A stretch of 64,000 bases of DNA from DASSNR01 sp036278935 (GTDB lineage: Bacteria; Gemmatimonadota; Gemmatimonadetes; Gemmatimonadales; Gemmatimonadaceae). Under the pieces are notes generated by a model. That model saw only the letters and a program-made list of their open reading frames with translations, did no database searches and was not told the origin of the DNA. The DNA is taken from positions 35,401 through 99,400 of the forward strand of contig DASUKA010000146.1 of assembly GCA_036278935.1 (NCBI GenBank). Reading direction: 5' to 3'. Both the position numbers and the translations under genes were made by a program. Of the stretch, positions 41,001-49,760 are shown piece after piece. Position 1 is the stretch's first letter; every line of letters begins with the position of its first letter.

Positions 41001-42725
41001 CTAGTGCAGACGGATGTCCGCGAGCTTCGCCTGCAACCGCGACTCGCCGTTCCATTCATCGCGTTCGAGACGGAAGGCCACATCGAGCGCGGTCGCTTCA
41101 CCGAGCTCGGCCGCCAGCGGGCCCATGCCCCAGCCAACAGCCTCCAGCTCCGCGCCGTCCGATGCAAGACGGAGCTTGAGGTGTCCACGCCCCACCTGGC
41201 GGGCCGGGGCGGCGAGCCGCACATCGCGCGCGACGAGCACCGGGCTGGCATTGCCGGCGCCGAACGGCTCGAAGTGACGCAGCAGCGCCTCGAAATCCCG
41301 CGATGCGTCGGCCAGCGGCACATCGAGGTCCACGCGCAGCTCGGGCACGAGGTCCTCGGGCGCGAGCCGGGCCCGGGCGATCGCGTTGAAGCGCGCACCG
41401 AACTCTGCCAGTCGCTCGGCGCGTACCGTCACACCGGCGGCGGAGCGATGGCCGCCAAAGCGCACCAGAAGATCACGACACCCATCCAGCGCCGCGTGGA
41501 GATCGAACGCAGGAATGGACCGACCGGACCCCTTCCCGTCCGCGCCCTGCATCGCCACCAGTACGACGGGCCGACACACCTCCTCCACCAGTCGCGAGGC
41601 GACGATGCCGATCACCCCAGGATGCCACCCCTCCTCCGCCAGCATGATCCCGTACGTTTCGTCCAGGTCGATGCCGTGAAGCATCTGTCGGGCACGCGCG
41701 AGCGTGTCGCGGTCCAGCGCCTGCCGCCGCAGATTCAATTCCTCCAGCTCGCGCGCGATGGCGTTCGCTTCGTGCTCATTGTCCGTCGTCAGGAGCTCCA
41801 CCCCGCGCAAGGCATGGGCGAGCCGCCCCGCCGCGTTGAGGCGCGGCGCGAGAATGAAGCCGATGCGCCCCGCGGTGAGCCGCTTTCCATCCAGCCCTGC
41901 GGACCGGATGAGGGCGCGGAGCCCGGCGTTACTGCTCTGCATCAGGCGGCGCAGCCCGTATCGCGCCAGCACGCGGTTCTCTCCGCGAAGCGGCACGACG
42001 TCGGCGATGGTCGCCAGCGCCACGAGATCGAGTAACTCGTACACCGACTCCTCCGCCTGGCCGAGCGCGCGAGCGAGTGCCACCGCGAGCTTGAACGCCA
42101 CGCCCACGGCCGCGAGGTCCTTATCCGGGTAGCCGCACCCCGGCCGCTTGGGGTTCAGGATCGCGACACACCGGGGCAACGGACCGCTGGGCAAATGATG
42201 ATCGGAAATGATGACATCGATGCCAGCCGCGCATGCTGCCTGCACCGGTTCCACCGCGTTCGTGCCGCAGTCGCACGTGAGCAGGACCGCGGCGCCGGCC
42301 TGCTGGGCCGCCCGCACGCCGGCCAGACTCAGGTCGTAGCCGTCCGTCACGCGGTGCGGAATGAACGGGAGCACACGCGCCCCCGACCCGCGCAGGGCCC
42401 GCACGAGGAGGGTCGTCGAGCAGATGCCGTCCACATCGTAGTCGCCATGCACCATGATCAGCTCGCCCGCACGGATCGCGGCCACCAAGCGGGCCACGGC
42501 GGCATCGAGATCGAGCATCAGCTGCGGATCATGAAGTTGCTCCAAGCGCGGCCGCAGGTATCGCGTCGCCCGCGCCGGCGTCGCATACCCTCGTTGACAG
42601 AGGAGGCGGCAGATTGCCACAGGCAGATGCAGCTCGGCGGCCAGCAGCTGAATGGCGGCAGGGTCGCACACGTCCGGGAAGACCCACCGGGGACGGGGCC
42701 GAGCACGGGCGGGCGGAGCAGTCAC
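41001..42725 (-). CDS. recJ: single-stranded-DNA-specific exonuclease RecJ
   Basis: The 574-residue 5'-3' ssDNA exonuclease has DHH motifs VHGDYDVDGICSTTLL and ISDHHLP with TCDCGTNAV between them. The DHHA1 domain includes FGGHRSAAGVTV, and an OB fold lies at the C-terminus (LKLRLASDGAELEAVGW). GTG 42725 is preferred; a TTG at 42761 would add 12 unconserved residues. It acts in recombination and mismatch repair, and follows the zinc-ribbon gene by about 40 nt. Confidence 0.94.
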   Translation of the reverse strand: MTAPPARARPRPRWVFPDVCDPAAIQLLAAELHLPVAICRLLCQRGYATPARATRYLRPRLEQLHDPQLMLDLDAAVARLVAAIRAGELIMVHGDYDVDGICSTTLLVRALRGSGARVLPFIPHRVTDGYDLSLAGVRAAQQAGAAVLLTCDCGTNAVEPVQAACAAGIDVIISDHHLPSGPLPRCVAILNPKRPGCGYPDKDLAAVGVAFKLAVALARALGQAEESVYELLDLVALATIADVVPLRGENRVLARYGLRRLMQSSNAGLRALIRSAGLDGKRLTAGRIGFILAPRLNAAGRLAHALRGVELLTTDNEHEANAIARELEELNLRRQALDRDTLARARQMLHGIDLDETYGIMLAEEGWHPGVIGIVASRLVEEVCRPVVLVAMQGADGKGSGRSIPAFDLHAALDGCRDLLVRFGGHRSAAGVTVRAERLAEFGARFNAIARARLAPEDLVPELRVDLDVPLADASRDFEALLRHFEPFGAGNASPVLVARDVRLAAPARQVGRGHLKLRLASDGAELEAVGWGMGPLAAELGEATALDVAFRLERDEWNGESRLQAKLADIRLH

Positions 42726-42764
42726 AGCGTACAAGCTACGGGCGCCACACGGCGCGAACAAGCA

Positions 42765-43469
42765 TCAGCTTGCCGCGTAGAGCAGCGCGCCGCAGCCTTC
42801 GCACACCTCAACGGAGCGGCCCGCCGCAATGACATTCCGCCGCTGAAGGGGGATGGCCGTGTTGCACCGGCCACACGCCGAGCCGCGCAGCGGATAGAGT
42901 GCGCTCGAGCCGCTGCGTCCGCGAATCCGCTCGTACTTGATGAGCACGGCCCGCGACACGCGCTCTGCGCTCACTTCGCGCGTGGCGCGCGCCTGCTGCA
43001 ACTCCTCGTCGATGGCCGCCCGCTTGCCGGCGATCTCGGCACGTGCCGCCTCCTGTCGCTGCTCCGTGTCGGCCACTTCCGCCTGCTGCCGCTCGATGCT
43101 CTGCTGGAGCTCGCGGATGCGCGCGCTCAGGCTCTGGATGTCGTTCTCCTCCTGCGCCAGCGCCCGCTGCACAAGGTCAATCTGCGCCATGGCCGCCGTG
43201 GCCTCCTTGGCCTTCTTCACCAACTCGAGCGTGGCGAGATTGCGCGCCTGCAGTTCCTTGTGCGCCTGCACCTTGAGCGTCAGGTCATGCCGCTTCTGTT
43301 CTTCAGCGGCCACCCCGGTGCGGAGTTGTTCGAGCGACTGGGTCACCTCGGCATGCTCGCGATCCAGCGACGCGAGCTGTCCGTCGAGATCCCGTTGCCG
43401 GGCTTCCATTGACGCGATGGCCGCGTCTTCGTTCTGTAATTGCAGCAACGCTATCAGATCTGGATGCAC
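42765..43469 (-). CDS. coiled-coil protein with C4 zinc ribbon (HP0958/FlgZ-like)
   Basis: The 234-residue protein is almost entirely a long antiparallel coiled coil (about 5-180) ending in a zinc ribbon, SACGRCNTAIPLQRRN and VEVCEGCGALLY, with four Cys as ligands. This is the zf-RING_7/HP0958-like family, proposed as nucleic-acid binding or as a chaperone of RpoN and flagellar mRNA in epsilonproteobacteria. No flagellar gene is nearby. The GTG start at 43469 is preceded by GGAGG. It sits between dnaG and recJ, so a DNA-related role is possible but unproven. Confidence 0.82.
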   Translation of the reverse strand: MHPDLIALLQLQNEDAAIASMEARQRDLDGQLASLDREHAEVTQSLEQLRTGVAAEEQKRHDLTLKVQAHKELQARNLATLELVKKAKEATAAMAQIDLVQRALAQEENDIQSLSARIRELQQSIERQQAEVADTEQRQEAARAEIAGKRAAIDEELQQARATREVSAERVSRAVLIKYERIRGRSGSSALYPLRGSACGRCNTAIPLQRRNVIAAGRSVEVCEGCGALLYAAS

Positions 43470-43485
43470 CGAACCTCCGAAGTGG

Positions 43486-45333
43486 TCATGAGTGAGACTT
43501 GCCGTAATGCCGAAACCCGACACCGCCCAGCCCCTGGATGTCGCGCCGTATCTGCGCCTTGCGCGTGATCAGCTCATCTTTGGCGTCGTCCGCCGCCAGC
43601 GGCAGCAGGCGATCGATCTCCGCCAACTCCTGCTCCATCGCCCGCACGCGCAGGGCGGCGATGCTCCCCTCAACCGTACGCTCTACATCCACAATCGCGC
43701 CCGGTTCCTCCAACAGCTCCTGCATGACAGCGTTGGCCTCCGGCGGCAGCTCGCCGGCCACGGCCTCGATCGATGCCGACGCGCCGTAGTTGCGGAGTGC
43801 GACGAACAGAGCCCGGTACCACACATCATGAAAATCATCTTCCCCGATGCGCCAGTCCGCGATGTTCTCCGCCTGCGCGCGGTGGTGCAACAGGACACGT
43901 ACCAGCTCCCGCTCCGCCGCGGCGCCGCGTGCCGCACCGGCACGTCGCGGCGCCGCACCGCGCCCGCGTCCCGCTGCGTCGCCATCGCGTCGCGTGGCCG
44001 CCGGCGCATTTCCCGGACGCGCGACGGATGGCGGTGCCGCACGCTCCGCGGCGCCGAGCGCGGCAGCTTCACGCTCGAGCAGTTCCTTGCTCACATGCGC
44101 CACGGCGCTGGCGCGCGCGATGTACAGATCGCGCGTGAGCGCATCGGCTGTGGCGCGAATGGTGGGCAGCATGCGGTCGATGGCGCGCCGCGTCCGTCGC
44201 AGGTCGGCAAACCATCCACCGCGCTCCAGCACCTGCACCTTCCGCTCAAAGACATCGATGGCCTGGGAGAGATGCGCCTTGAGTGCGTCGCCGCCTTGCT
44301 TGTCGACAAAGCTGTCAGGATCCTCGCCGTCCGGCAGGGTGACCACCTGCACGGCCATGCCATGGCGCAATAGCTCATCCCCGGCGCGGAAGGTGGCCGC
44401 GAGGCCCGCGCGGTCGCTGTCGTACAGCAGATACGCGTTGCGCGTGTACCGCCGCACGAGCTTCGCCTGCTCCTCGGTGAGCGCCGTACCGAGCGGCGCG
44501 ACCGTGGTCGTCAACCCCGCCGAGATGAGTCGCACCACATCGAAGTATCCCTCCACCACCAGTACGCGATCCTCCCGGCGGATGTGGGCCTTGGCCCAAT
44601 GCAGCCCATAGAGCAGCCGCCCCTTGGAGAAGATGCGCGAATCGCTCGAGTTGAGGTACTTCGGCTCCCCCGGGCCGAGCAGGCGCCCCCCGAACCCCAC
44701 GTGATGCCCCGCCGCGTCCTGAATCGGGAAAATGAGCCGGTTGCGAAAGCGCGGCCGGATCGCGCCGGCCTCTTCGCGCTGCACCAGCAGTCCCGCCTCG
44801 AGCAATCGCTCGTCGGCGAAGCCCAGCGCGCTCAGATGGGCATGCATCGCCTCCGGCTCGCGCGGGGCGAATCCCAGCCCCGCGCGATCTGCCACCTCGC
44901 GAGAGACACGACGCATGCTCAGATAATCGCGCGCCGCGCGTCCGGCATCATCATCCCATAATTGCTTCCGGAAGTATTCCGCCGCAGAGGCATTCACCTC
45001 CCAGAACGGCTCCCGCTCGTCCGGCTCGCCGCGACGCGTCTGGACCTCGCGCACCTCGATGCCCGAGCGCTCAGCCACGTAGCGAAGCGCCGACGGCCAA
45101 TCCATCCCCAGTCGCTTCTGCAGAAAATCGAAGACGTCGCCCTGCTCGTGGCAGACGAAGCAGTGATAGATCCCCTTCTTCGGGACGACGGCGAAGTTGC
45201 GGTGCGTGCCCTGATGGAACGGGCAGGGACCGCGGTAGTCGGTGCCCGTCCGCTTGAGGCTCACATGCTCGCCGATGATCTGCACGATGTCCGCCGCCTC
45301 GCGCACCCGTTCGATCGTGTCGTCGGTGATCAT
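43486..45333 (-). CDS. dnaG: DNA primase
   Basis: The 615-residue primase makes RNA primers at the replication fork. The N-terminal CHC2 zinc finger lies at about residues 37-62 (CPFH...CFVC). The catalytic core begins near 110 (DYLSMRRVSREVADRAGLGFA) and the Toprim motif is VLVVEGYFDVV, with a later DSDRAG. A disordered Arg/Ala-rich linker (about 430-480) precedes the C-terminal helicase-binding domain. No rpoD follows; the next gene is the zinc-ribbon protein. Confidence 0.96.
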   Translation of the reverse strand: MITDDTIERVREAADIVQIIGEHVSLKRTGTDYRGPCPFHQGTHRNFAVVPKKGIYHCFVCHEQGDVFDFLQKRLGMDWPSALRYVAERSGIEVREVQTRRGEPDEREPFWEVNASAAEYFRKQLWDDDAGRAARDYLSMRRVSREVADRAGLGFAPREPEAMHAHLSALGFADERLLEAGLLVQREEAGAIRPRFRNRLIFPIQDAAGHHVGFGGRLLGPGEPKYLNSSDSRIFSKGRLLYGLHWAKAHIRREDRVLVVEGYFDVVRLISAGLTTTVAPLGTALTEEQAKLVRRYTRNAYLLYDSDRAGLAATFRAGDELLRHGMAVQVVTLPDGEDPDSFVDKQGGDALKAHLSQAIDVFERKVQVLERGGWFADLRRTRRAIDRMLPTIRATADALTRDLYIARASAVAHVSKELLEREAAALGAAERAAPPSVARPGNAPAATRRDGDAAGRGRGAAPRRAGAARGAAAERELVRVLLHHRAQAENIADWRIGEDDFHDVWYRALFVALRNYGASASIEAVAGELPPEANAVMQELLEEPGAIVDVERTVEGSIAALRVRAMEQELAEIDRLLPLAADDAKDELITRKAQIRRDIQGLGGVGFRHYGKSHS

Positions 45334-45337
45334 CGCC

Positions 45338-47731
45338 TCACCCCAGCGTGGCGACGGTTACCCCGGCGCCCCCCTCGTTCCATGCCCCCAGTCGGAAGTC
45401 GCGCACGCGTGCGTCAGCGCGGAGCAGCTCCGCCACACGCTCGCGAAGCGCACCCGTGCCCTTGCCGTGGATGATGCGCAACGAGCTGAGCCCGGCGCGC
45501 ATGGCATCGTCCACTGCGCTCACGAGCACCGGTTCCATTTCGTCCACCCGCAGGCCGCGAAGGTCGATCTCCGTCGCGGCCATCTCCTCCGGCAGATCGC
45601 CACGGATGGCCACTGGCGTCTCGACGGCCGTGCTCGCCCGGTCCGAGCGACGCACCGCGGCGCGCGGCACGGTGACCTTGAGCGCGCCAACCGCCACCAC
45701 CGCCTCGTCACCGCGGAACTCCACCAGCGTGCCCTCACGTCCGCCCAGGCTGGCCACCGACACGCCATCGCCCACCTGCAGAGATTCACCCAGGCGAGTC
45801 GCGCGCGGTCGCGCGCGCTCGGGGCGGCGCTCGCGGGCCATCAGGCGCTCGAGTGCTGTTGAATGCTCCAGCGCCATCTCCTCCACCTGCCGCCGCGCTT
45901 CCCGCTCCTGCTCCGCTGATGGCGCCTCCCCCGTGCGCAGTGAGCGAATCACGCGCTCCACCTCCGCGCGCGCATCCAGCACATAGCGCCGGGCCTCCTG
46001 ACGGGATTGCCGCTCGAGCGCGCGCTCCGCCTCGCGCAACGCCGCTTCGCGTGCAGACGCGCGTTCCAGTCGACGCTCCAACCGCTCGGCCTCCTCCTGC
46101 GAGGCCGCCTCGCGCTGCTGGATCGCGGCGGCCCGCGCCTCCACGGCCGCCAGAAGCGCCGCCAGATCACGCTCCCCCTGCGGCAACCGCTCCTCGGCAC
46201 GGTCGAGCACCGCGGGCGGCAATTGCAGCCGGCGCGCGATGCGAAGCCCGTACGACCGGCCCGGAATGCCCTTGATCAGCCGGTAGGTGGGCTCCAGCGC
46301 GACCTCGTCGAACTGGAGCGAGGCGTTCACCACGCCCGGCACTTCAGTAGGCAGCAGCTTGAGCGCGCCCAGATGTGTGGTGGCGATGGTGAGCGCTCCG
46401 CGCTGCGTGAGCTCCTCCAGCAGCGCCGCGCCCAACGCCGCACCCTCCGTGGGGTCCGTGCCCGATCCCAGCTCATCCACGAGGACGAGCGAGCGCGCGG
46501 TCGCGCGGTCGAGAATCTCCCCCAGATTCCTGACGTGTGCACTGAAGGTCGAAAGGCTCGCCTCGATGGATTGCTCGTCGCCGATGTCCGCGAATACATC
46601 CTCGATCACCGCGATCCTGCTCGTGCTTCCCACCGGAGCCGGGATGCCCGCCTGCGTCATGAGCGTGATCAACCCCACCGCCGTGAGCAGCACGGTCTTG
46701 CCGCCGGTGTTCGGGCCAGAGACCAGCAGGGTGCGCTCGTCCGCGCGCATCTCGAGGTCAAAGGGCACCACCGGCTCGCCCTGCGCGAGGAGGCGGGGGT
46801 GCCGCCCCTCGCGAATGGCGAATCCTTCGCCCGCGTCAACCACCGTGGCATTCGCGCACCGGAACTCGTCGGCGTAACGGGCGCGCGCATACAGCGCGTC
46901 CAACTCGACCATCGCCTCGAGTGCTTCGAGCAGGCCCGCGTGCAATGGACGGACGCGATCGGTGAGCTCGTGTAGGATGCGCTCCACCTCCCGCACTTCC
47001 TCGGCCTCCAGCTCACGGATGCGGTTCCCGGCCGCCACGGCCGCCGGCGGCTCCACGAAGAGGGTGCCGCCGGTGGATGACTCGTCGTGCACGATGCCGC
47101 CCACCACAGCGCGCGCCTCACGCCGAACCGGCATGACGTACCGGCCGTTCCGCACCGTCACCGACATATCGGGCACGCGGTAGCGCGCATCGAGCCGGCG
47201 CATCTCACGCTCCAGGAGCTGCACCAGCTCGCCCTCGGCGGAGCGCAGGCTGCGGCGTACGCGCCGAAGCGCGGGCGATGCATCATCCTTCACCTGCGCC
47301 TCGTCATCGATGGCGTGCTCGATGGCGGCTTCTTCGTCACGAGCCGCCACGAGCCGGCTGATGAACGGCGCCAGCACCGCGGTGGCCGCCGCGTCGCGCC
47401 GCTCATCGGTGAGCGCCTGCCGGGTGAGCCTCGACGAGCGCAACAGCTGCGCGCCGCCAAGCAATTCGGCGGCGGACCACCGGCTGCCGGCCACACGCAG
47501 CCGTGACAGCGGCTGCCCGATGTCCGGGATTGGCTCGGGGCGCCAGCCGTCATCGCCCGCGACCAGCGTCCGCATGGCGGCTACGCGGCCGTGCTCCGCG
47601 CGAATCCAGGCGCGACCCGTAGACGGAGAGAGCGTTCGCACTCGTGCGGCGCCCAGCTCCGAGGACGCCCGTTGCGCCACCAGATCGAGCACGTCGGGAA
47701 AAGCCAGGACGGCAAGCGCGTGCTCGTTCAT
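45338..47731 (-). CDS. mutS2: endonuclease MutS2
   Basis: The 797-residue MutS homologue has the Walker A loop LLVSGPNTGGKTVLLTAVGL and Walker B LVLVDELGSGTDPTEG. STFSAHVRNL and ATTHLGALK are further MutS motifs. There is no mismatch-recognition domain. A long coiled coil lies at about 520-650, and a C-terminal Smr nuclease domain contains DLRGLRVDEME and IIHGKGTGALRERV. MutS2 is linked to recombination control and to rescue of collided ribosomes. Start at 47731 (MNEHALAVLAFPDVLDLVA) fits the family. Confidence 0.95.
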   Translation of the reverse strand: MNEHALAVLAFPDVLDLVAQRASSELGAARVRTLSPSTGRAWIRAEHGRVAAMRTLVAGDDGWRPEPIPDIGQPLSRLRVAGSRWSAAELLGGAQLLRSSRLTRQALTDERRDAAATAVLAPFISRLVAARDEEAAIEHAIDDEAQVKDDASPALRRVRRSLRSAEGELVQLLEREMRRLDARYRVPDMSVTVRNGRYVMPVRREARAVVGGIVHDESSTGGTLFVEPPAAVAAGNRIRELEAEEVREVERILHELTDRVRPLHAGLLEALEAMVELDALYARARYADEFRCANATVVDAGEGFAIREGRHPRLLAQGEPVVPFDLEMRADERTLLVSGPNTGGKTVLLTAVGLITLMTQAGIPAPVGSTSRIAVIEDVFADIGDEQSIEASLSTFSAHVRNLGEILDRATARSLVLVDELGSGTDPTEGAALGAALLEELTQRGALTIATTHLGALKLLPTEVPGVVNASLQFDEVALEPTYRLIKGIPGRSYGLRIARRLQLPPAVLDRAEERLPQGERDLAALLAAVEARAAAIQQREAASQEEAERLERRLERASAREAALREAERALERQSRQEARRYVLDARAEVERVIRSLRTGEAPSAEQEREARRQVEEMALEHSTALERLMARERRPERARPRATRLGESLQVGDGVSVASLGGREGTLVEFRGDEAVVAVGALKVTVPRAAVRRSDRASTAVETPVAIRGDLPEEMAATEIDLRGLRVDEMEPVLVSAVDDAMRAGLSSLRIIHGKGTGALRERVAELLRADARVRDFRLGAWNEGGAGVTVATLG

Positions 47732-47765
47732 CCCGCACCACCCCTCATGCGGATGGGGAGAGACG

Positions 47766-47809
47766 CCGCAGCCCGAACGGGAGCGGGTGCTCATTCGTTC
47801 GGGCTGCGG
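47766..47809. terminator. 14-bp perfect hairpin between yqeY and mutS2
   Basis: CCGCAGCCCGAACG (47766-47779) is exactly reverse-complemented at 47796-47809 around a 16-nt loop. It lies in the 105-nt spacer after yqeY. No T-run follows in either direction. It is another long perfect palindrome of the type seen at 3054-3100. Confidence 0.6.
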
Positions 47810-47836
47810 TTGGTATCATCGGGATTCGTCGCAACG

Positions 47837-48274
47837 CTACCTGTCCAGTTCCTCGCGCGCGATCGCATTGATCGTTGCGCCATCGGCGCGCCCCTTGAAC
47901 TGTGGCATCACGCGCCCCATCACTGCGCCGAGCGTGGTTGCCCCTCCGGCGATCGCCGTGCGCACCGCGGCCCGGAGCTCGTCGGCGCCGACGTTGGCGG
48001 GGAGATACTGCTCGAGCCGCGCGACCTCCGCGCGCTCCCGCTCCATGAGGTCGGTGCGGCCTCCCTTCTCGTACATCTCAGCCGCTTCGCGCCGCCGCTT
48101 GATGCCCTTCCGGAGCACCTCGCGCACGTCGTCGTCGGTGAGATCGCGCCGAAGCTCGATCCGGCGATTCTTGATGTCGGCGAGGACCGTGCCCAGGAGG
48201 AGCGTGCCCGGCCTGTCCTGCGCCTTCCGCGCGCCATTCAGCTCAGCCTGAAGACGCGCGAGCAATGCTGACAC
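47837..48274 (-). CDS. yqeY: GatB/YqeY domain protein
   Basis: The 145-residue helical protein resembles the tail domain of GatB and the stand-alone YqeY family. LLGTVLADIKNRRIELRRDLTDDDV, LEQYLPANVGADEL and GRVMPQFKGRADG are the conserved blocks. It may bind tRNA or act on an aminoacyl-tRNA, but its role is not established. It begins immediately after the rpsU stop, the usual rpsU-yqeY pairing. Confidence 0.9.
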   Translation of the reverse strand: MSALLARLQAELNGARKAQDRPGTLLLGTVLADIKNRRIELRRDLTDDDVREVLRKGIKRRREAAEMYEKGGRTDLMERERAEVARLEQYLPANVGADELRAAVRTAIAGGATTLGAVMGRVMPQFKGRADGATINAIAREELDR

Positions 48275-48463
48275 TCAGACCGTCCGCGGACGACGGTTCT
48301 TCCGGCGCGCGGCGTTCTCCTTCCGCTTCCGCCGTTCGCTTGGCTTCTCGTAATGGCGATGCTTACGAAGATCGGAAAGGATGCCCGCTTTCTCGCACTT
48401 CTTCTTGAAGCGCTTGAGTGCGCGCTCAAAGTTCTCATCGTCGTGGATGATGACTTCCGACAA
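48275..48463 (-). CDS. rpsU: 30S ribosomal protein S21
   Basis: The 62-residue basic protein MSEVIIHDDENFERALKRF is a canonical bS21, ending in a KRKENAARRK-type tail. It binds near the 16S 3' end and helps start translation. It is the first gene of the rpsU-yqeY-mutS2-dnaG segment, with a 210-nt repeat-bearing spacer upstream. Confidence 0.97.
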   Translation of the reverse strand: MSEVIIHDDENFERALKRFKKKCEKAGILSDLRKHRHYEKPSERRKRKENAARRKNRRPRTV

Positions 48464-48565
48464 GAGGTGGTGTCCCCCCTTCGTGGCGCTTGCACGCCGG
48501 CTGAGAGTGTATGGCCGTCAAAGTTATTGGCGCCAGTGTAAGGGTGTCAAGCTGAGGGAAAAGCA

Positions 48566-48649
48566 GAAAGGAGAGAGGAGATAAGGAGAAAGGAACCAGC
48601 TCCCGGGCAGGAGCCCATGCGCCACGAGCGGTTTCGCCTCTCTCCTTTC
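48566..48649. repeat. purine/pyrimidine inverted repeat upstream of rpsU
   Basis: GAAAGGAGAGAGG (48566-48578) is exactly reverse-complemented as CCTCTCTCCTTTC at 48637-48649. The left side continues as a purine-only AGGAGATAAGGAGAAAGGA stretch. A small GCTCCCGGGCAGGAGC fold lies in the loop. It overlaps the likely promoter region of rpsU. Confidence 0.6.
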
Positions 48650-48673
48650 TCCCCTCTTGCCGCTCCACCGCGC

Positions 48674-49021
48674 TCATCCCGGCGGCCATCCCATGGACCG
48701 GCCACCAAGCAGGTGCAGGTGCAGATGCGGGACGGTCTGCCCGGCATCGCCGTTGGTATTGATCACGGTGCGATATCCCGATTCGGCGATCCCTTCGCGC
48801 TCCGCGATCTGCGCGGCCAGCAGGGCAAGGCGCCCCACCATCGCGGCGTCGTGTGTCTGCGAAAGCGACTCGACGTGCTCGCGCGGAATTACCAGCACGT
48901 GCACCGGCGCCTGCGGATTGATGTCGCGAAAGGCAATGCAGTCCTCCGTCTCCGCTATCGTCGTCGCGGGAATCTCGCCGCGGACGACCCGGCAGAAGAG
49001 GCAGTCAGTAGTCACGCGCAT
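48674..49021 (-). CDS. HIT-family nucleotide hydrolase/transferase
   Basis: The 115-residue protein has the zinc-type start DCLFCRVVRGEIPATTI, HVLVIPREHVESL, and the histidine triad TVPHLHLHLLGG. It matches the PKCI/HinT branch, which hydrolyses AMP-linked substrates such as aminoacyl-adenylates. The start at 49021 overlaps the rsmE 3' end by 17 nt; a GTG two codons later is an alternative. Confidence 0.92.
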   Translation of the reverse strand: MRVTTDCLFCRVVRGEIPATTIAETEDCIAFRDINPQAPVHVLVIPREHVESLSQTHDAAMVGRLALLAAQIAEREGIAESGYRTVINTNGDAGQTVPHLHLHLLGGRSMGWPPG

Positions 49022-49760
49022 TCTCCAGTTGGACGGCGAGGGTGCTCCTGACGATCGCGAGCGCCGCGATGATGGCGGTTTCAAAGCGCAGGACCAGAGG
49101 ACCGAGGTTCACCGGGCGGAACCCGGCCGCCACCAACGCCTCCCGCTCCGCACGCTCCATGCCGCCCTCCGGCGCGGCGGCAACTGATACCGGCGGAGTG
49201 AGTCGTTCCGCGGCGAGGGGCGGTCCATCGATGTCCAGAAGCAAGCGCGTGCCGCCGCTGCAGCCGGCGATCGCTCGCTCGAGCGGCGCGTCCGGATGGA
49301 GCTCCGGCAGCCAGGCGCCGCGAGACTGCGTGAGCGCGCCCACCATGCGTGCCCGGACTCTGGCCGCGAACCCGGATCCCTCACCGCGCGGCATCACGCT
49401 GCGCGAGCGATGCCAGCAGGCGGGGCGCCAGCTGGTAACGCCGAGCTCGGTGGCCTTCTCCGCCAGCCAGAGCATACGATCACGGTCCGCGATCGGCACG
49501 ACCAGATGCACCGCGGGAAGCGCCCGGACGGGCTCCACAGTCTCCACGCGCACGGTAGCCGACGACGACGAGATAGCGCACAGCTCTCCCTCAGCGCAGA
49601 GGCCGCGGCCGTCCACCAGTCGCACGCAATCACCCGCCGCCAGCCGGCGGACGCGCGCGTGGTGCGCCTCTTCCCGGCCAAGCGTGACCACCACGCCCGC
49701 GGCGAGCGCATCGGCCACGAGGAAGGTGGCTATTGCGGATGAAGTACTCCGCTCCACCAC
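49005..49760 (-). CDS. rsmE: 16S rRNA (uracil1498-N3)-methyltransferase
   Basis: The 251-residue SPOUT enzyme has an N-terminal PUA-like part (HHARVRRLAAGDCVRLVDG). The knot domain carries IADRDRMLWLAEKATELGVT and ends with GPLVLRFETAIIAALAI (the LGxRILRxETA motif, here LGPLVLRFETA). The GTG start overlaps prmA by 31 nt. The prmA-rsmE pairing downstream of dnaJ is common. Confidence 0.9.
   Translation of the reverse strand: MVERSTSSAIATFLVADALAAGVVVTLGREEAHHARVRRLAAGDCVRLVDGRGLCAEGELCAISSSSATVRVETVEPVRALPAVHLVVPIADRDRMLWLAEKATELGVTSWRPACWHRSRSVMPRGEGSGFAARVRARMVGALTQSRGAWLPELHPDAPLERAIAGCSGGTRLLLDIDGPPLAAERLTPPVSVAAAPEGGMERAEREALVAAGFRPVNLGPLVLRFETAIIAALAIVRSTLAVQLENARDY

Noticed and set aside
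46007..46975. 322-codon frame antisense to mutS2
   Set aside because: Shadow of the MutS2 coiled coil and ATPase; no independent motifs.
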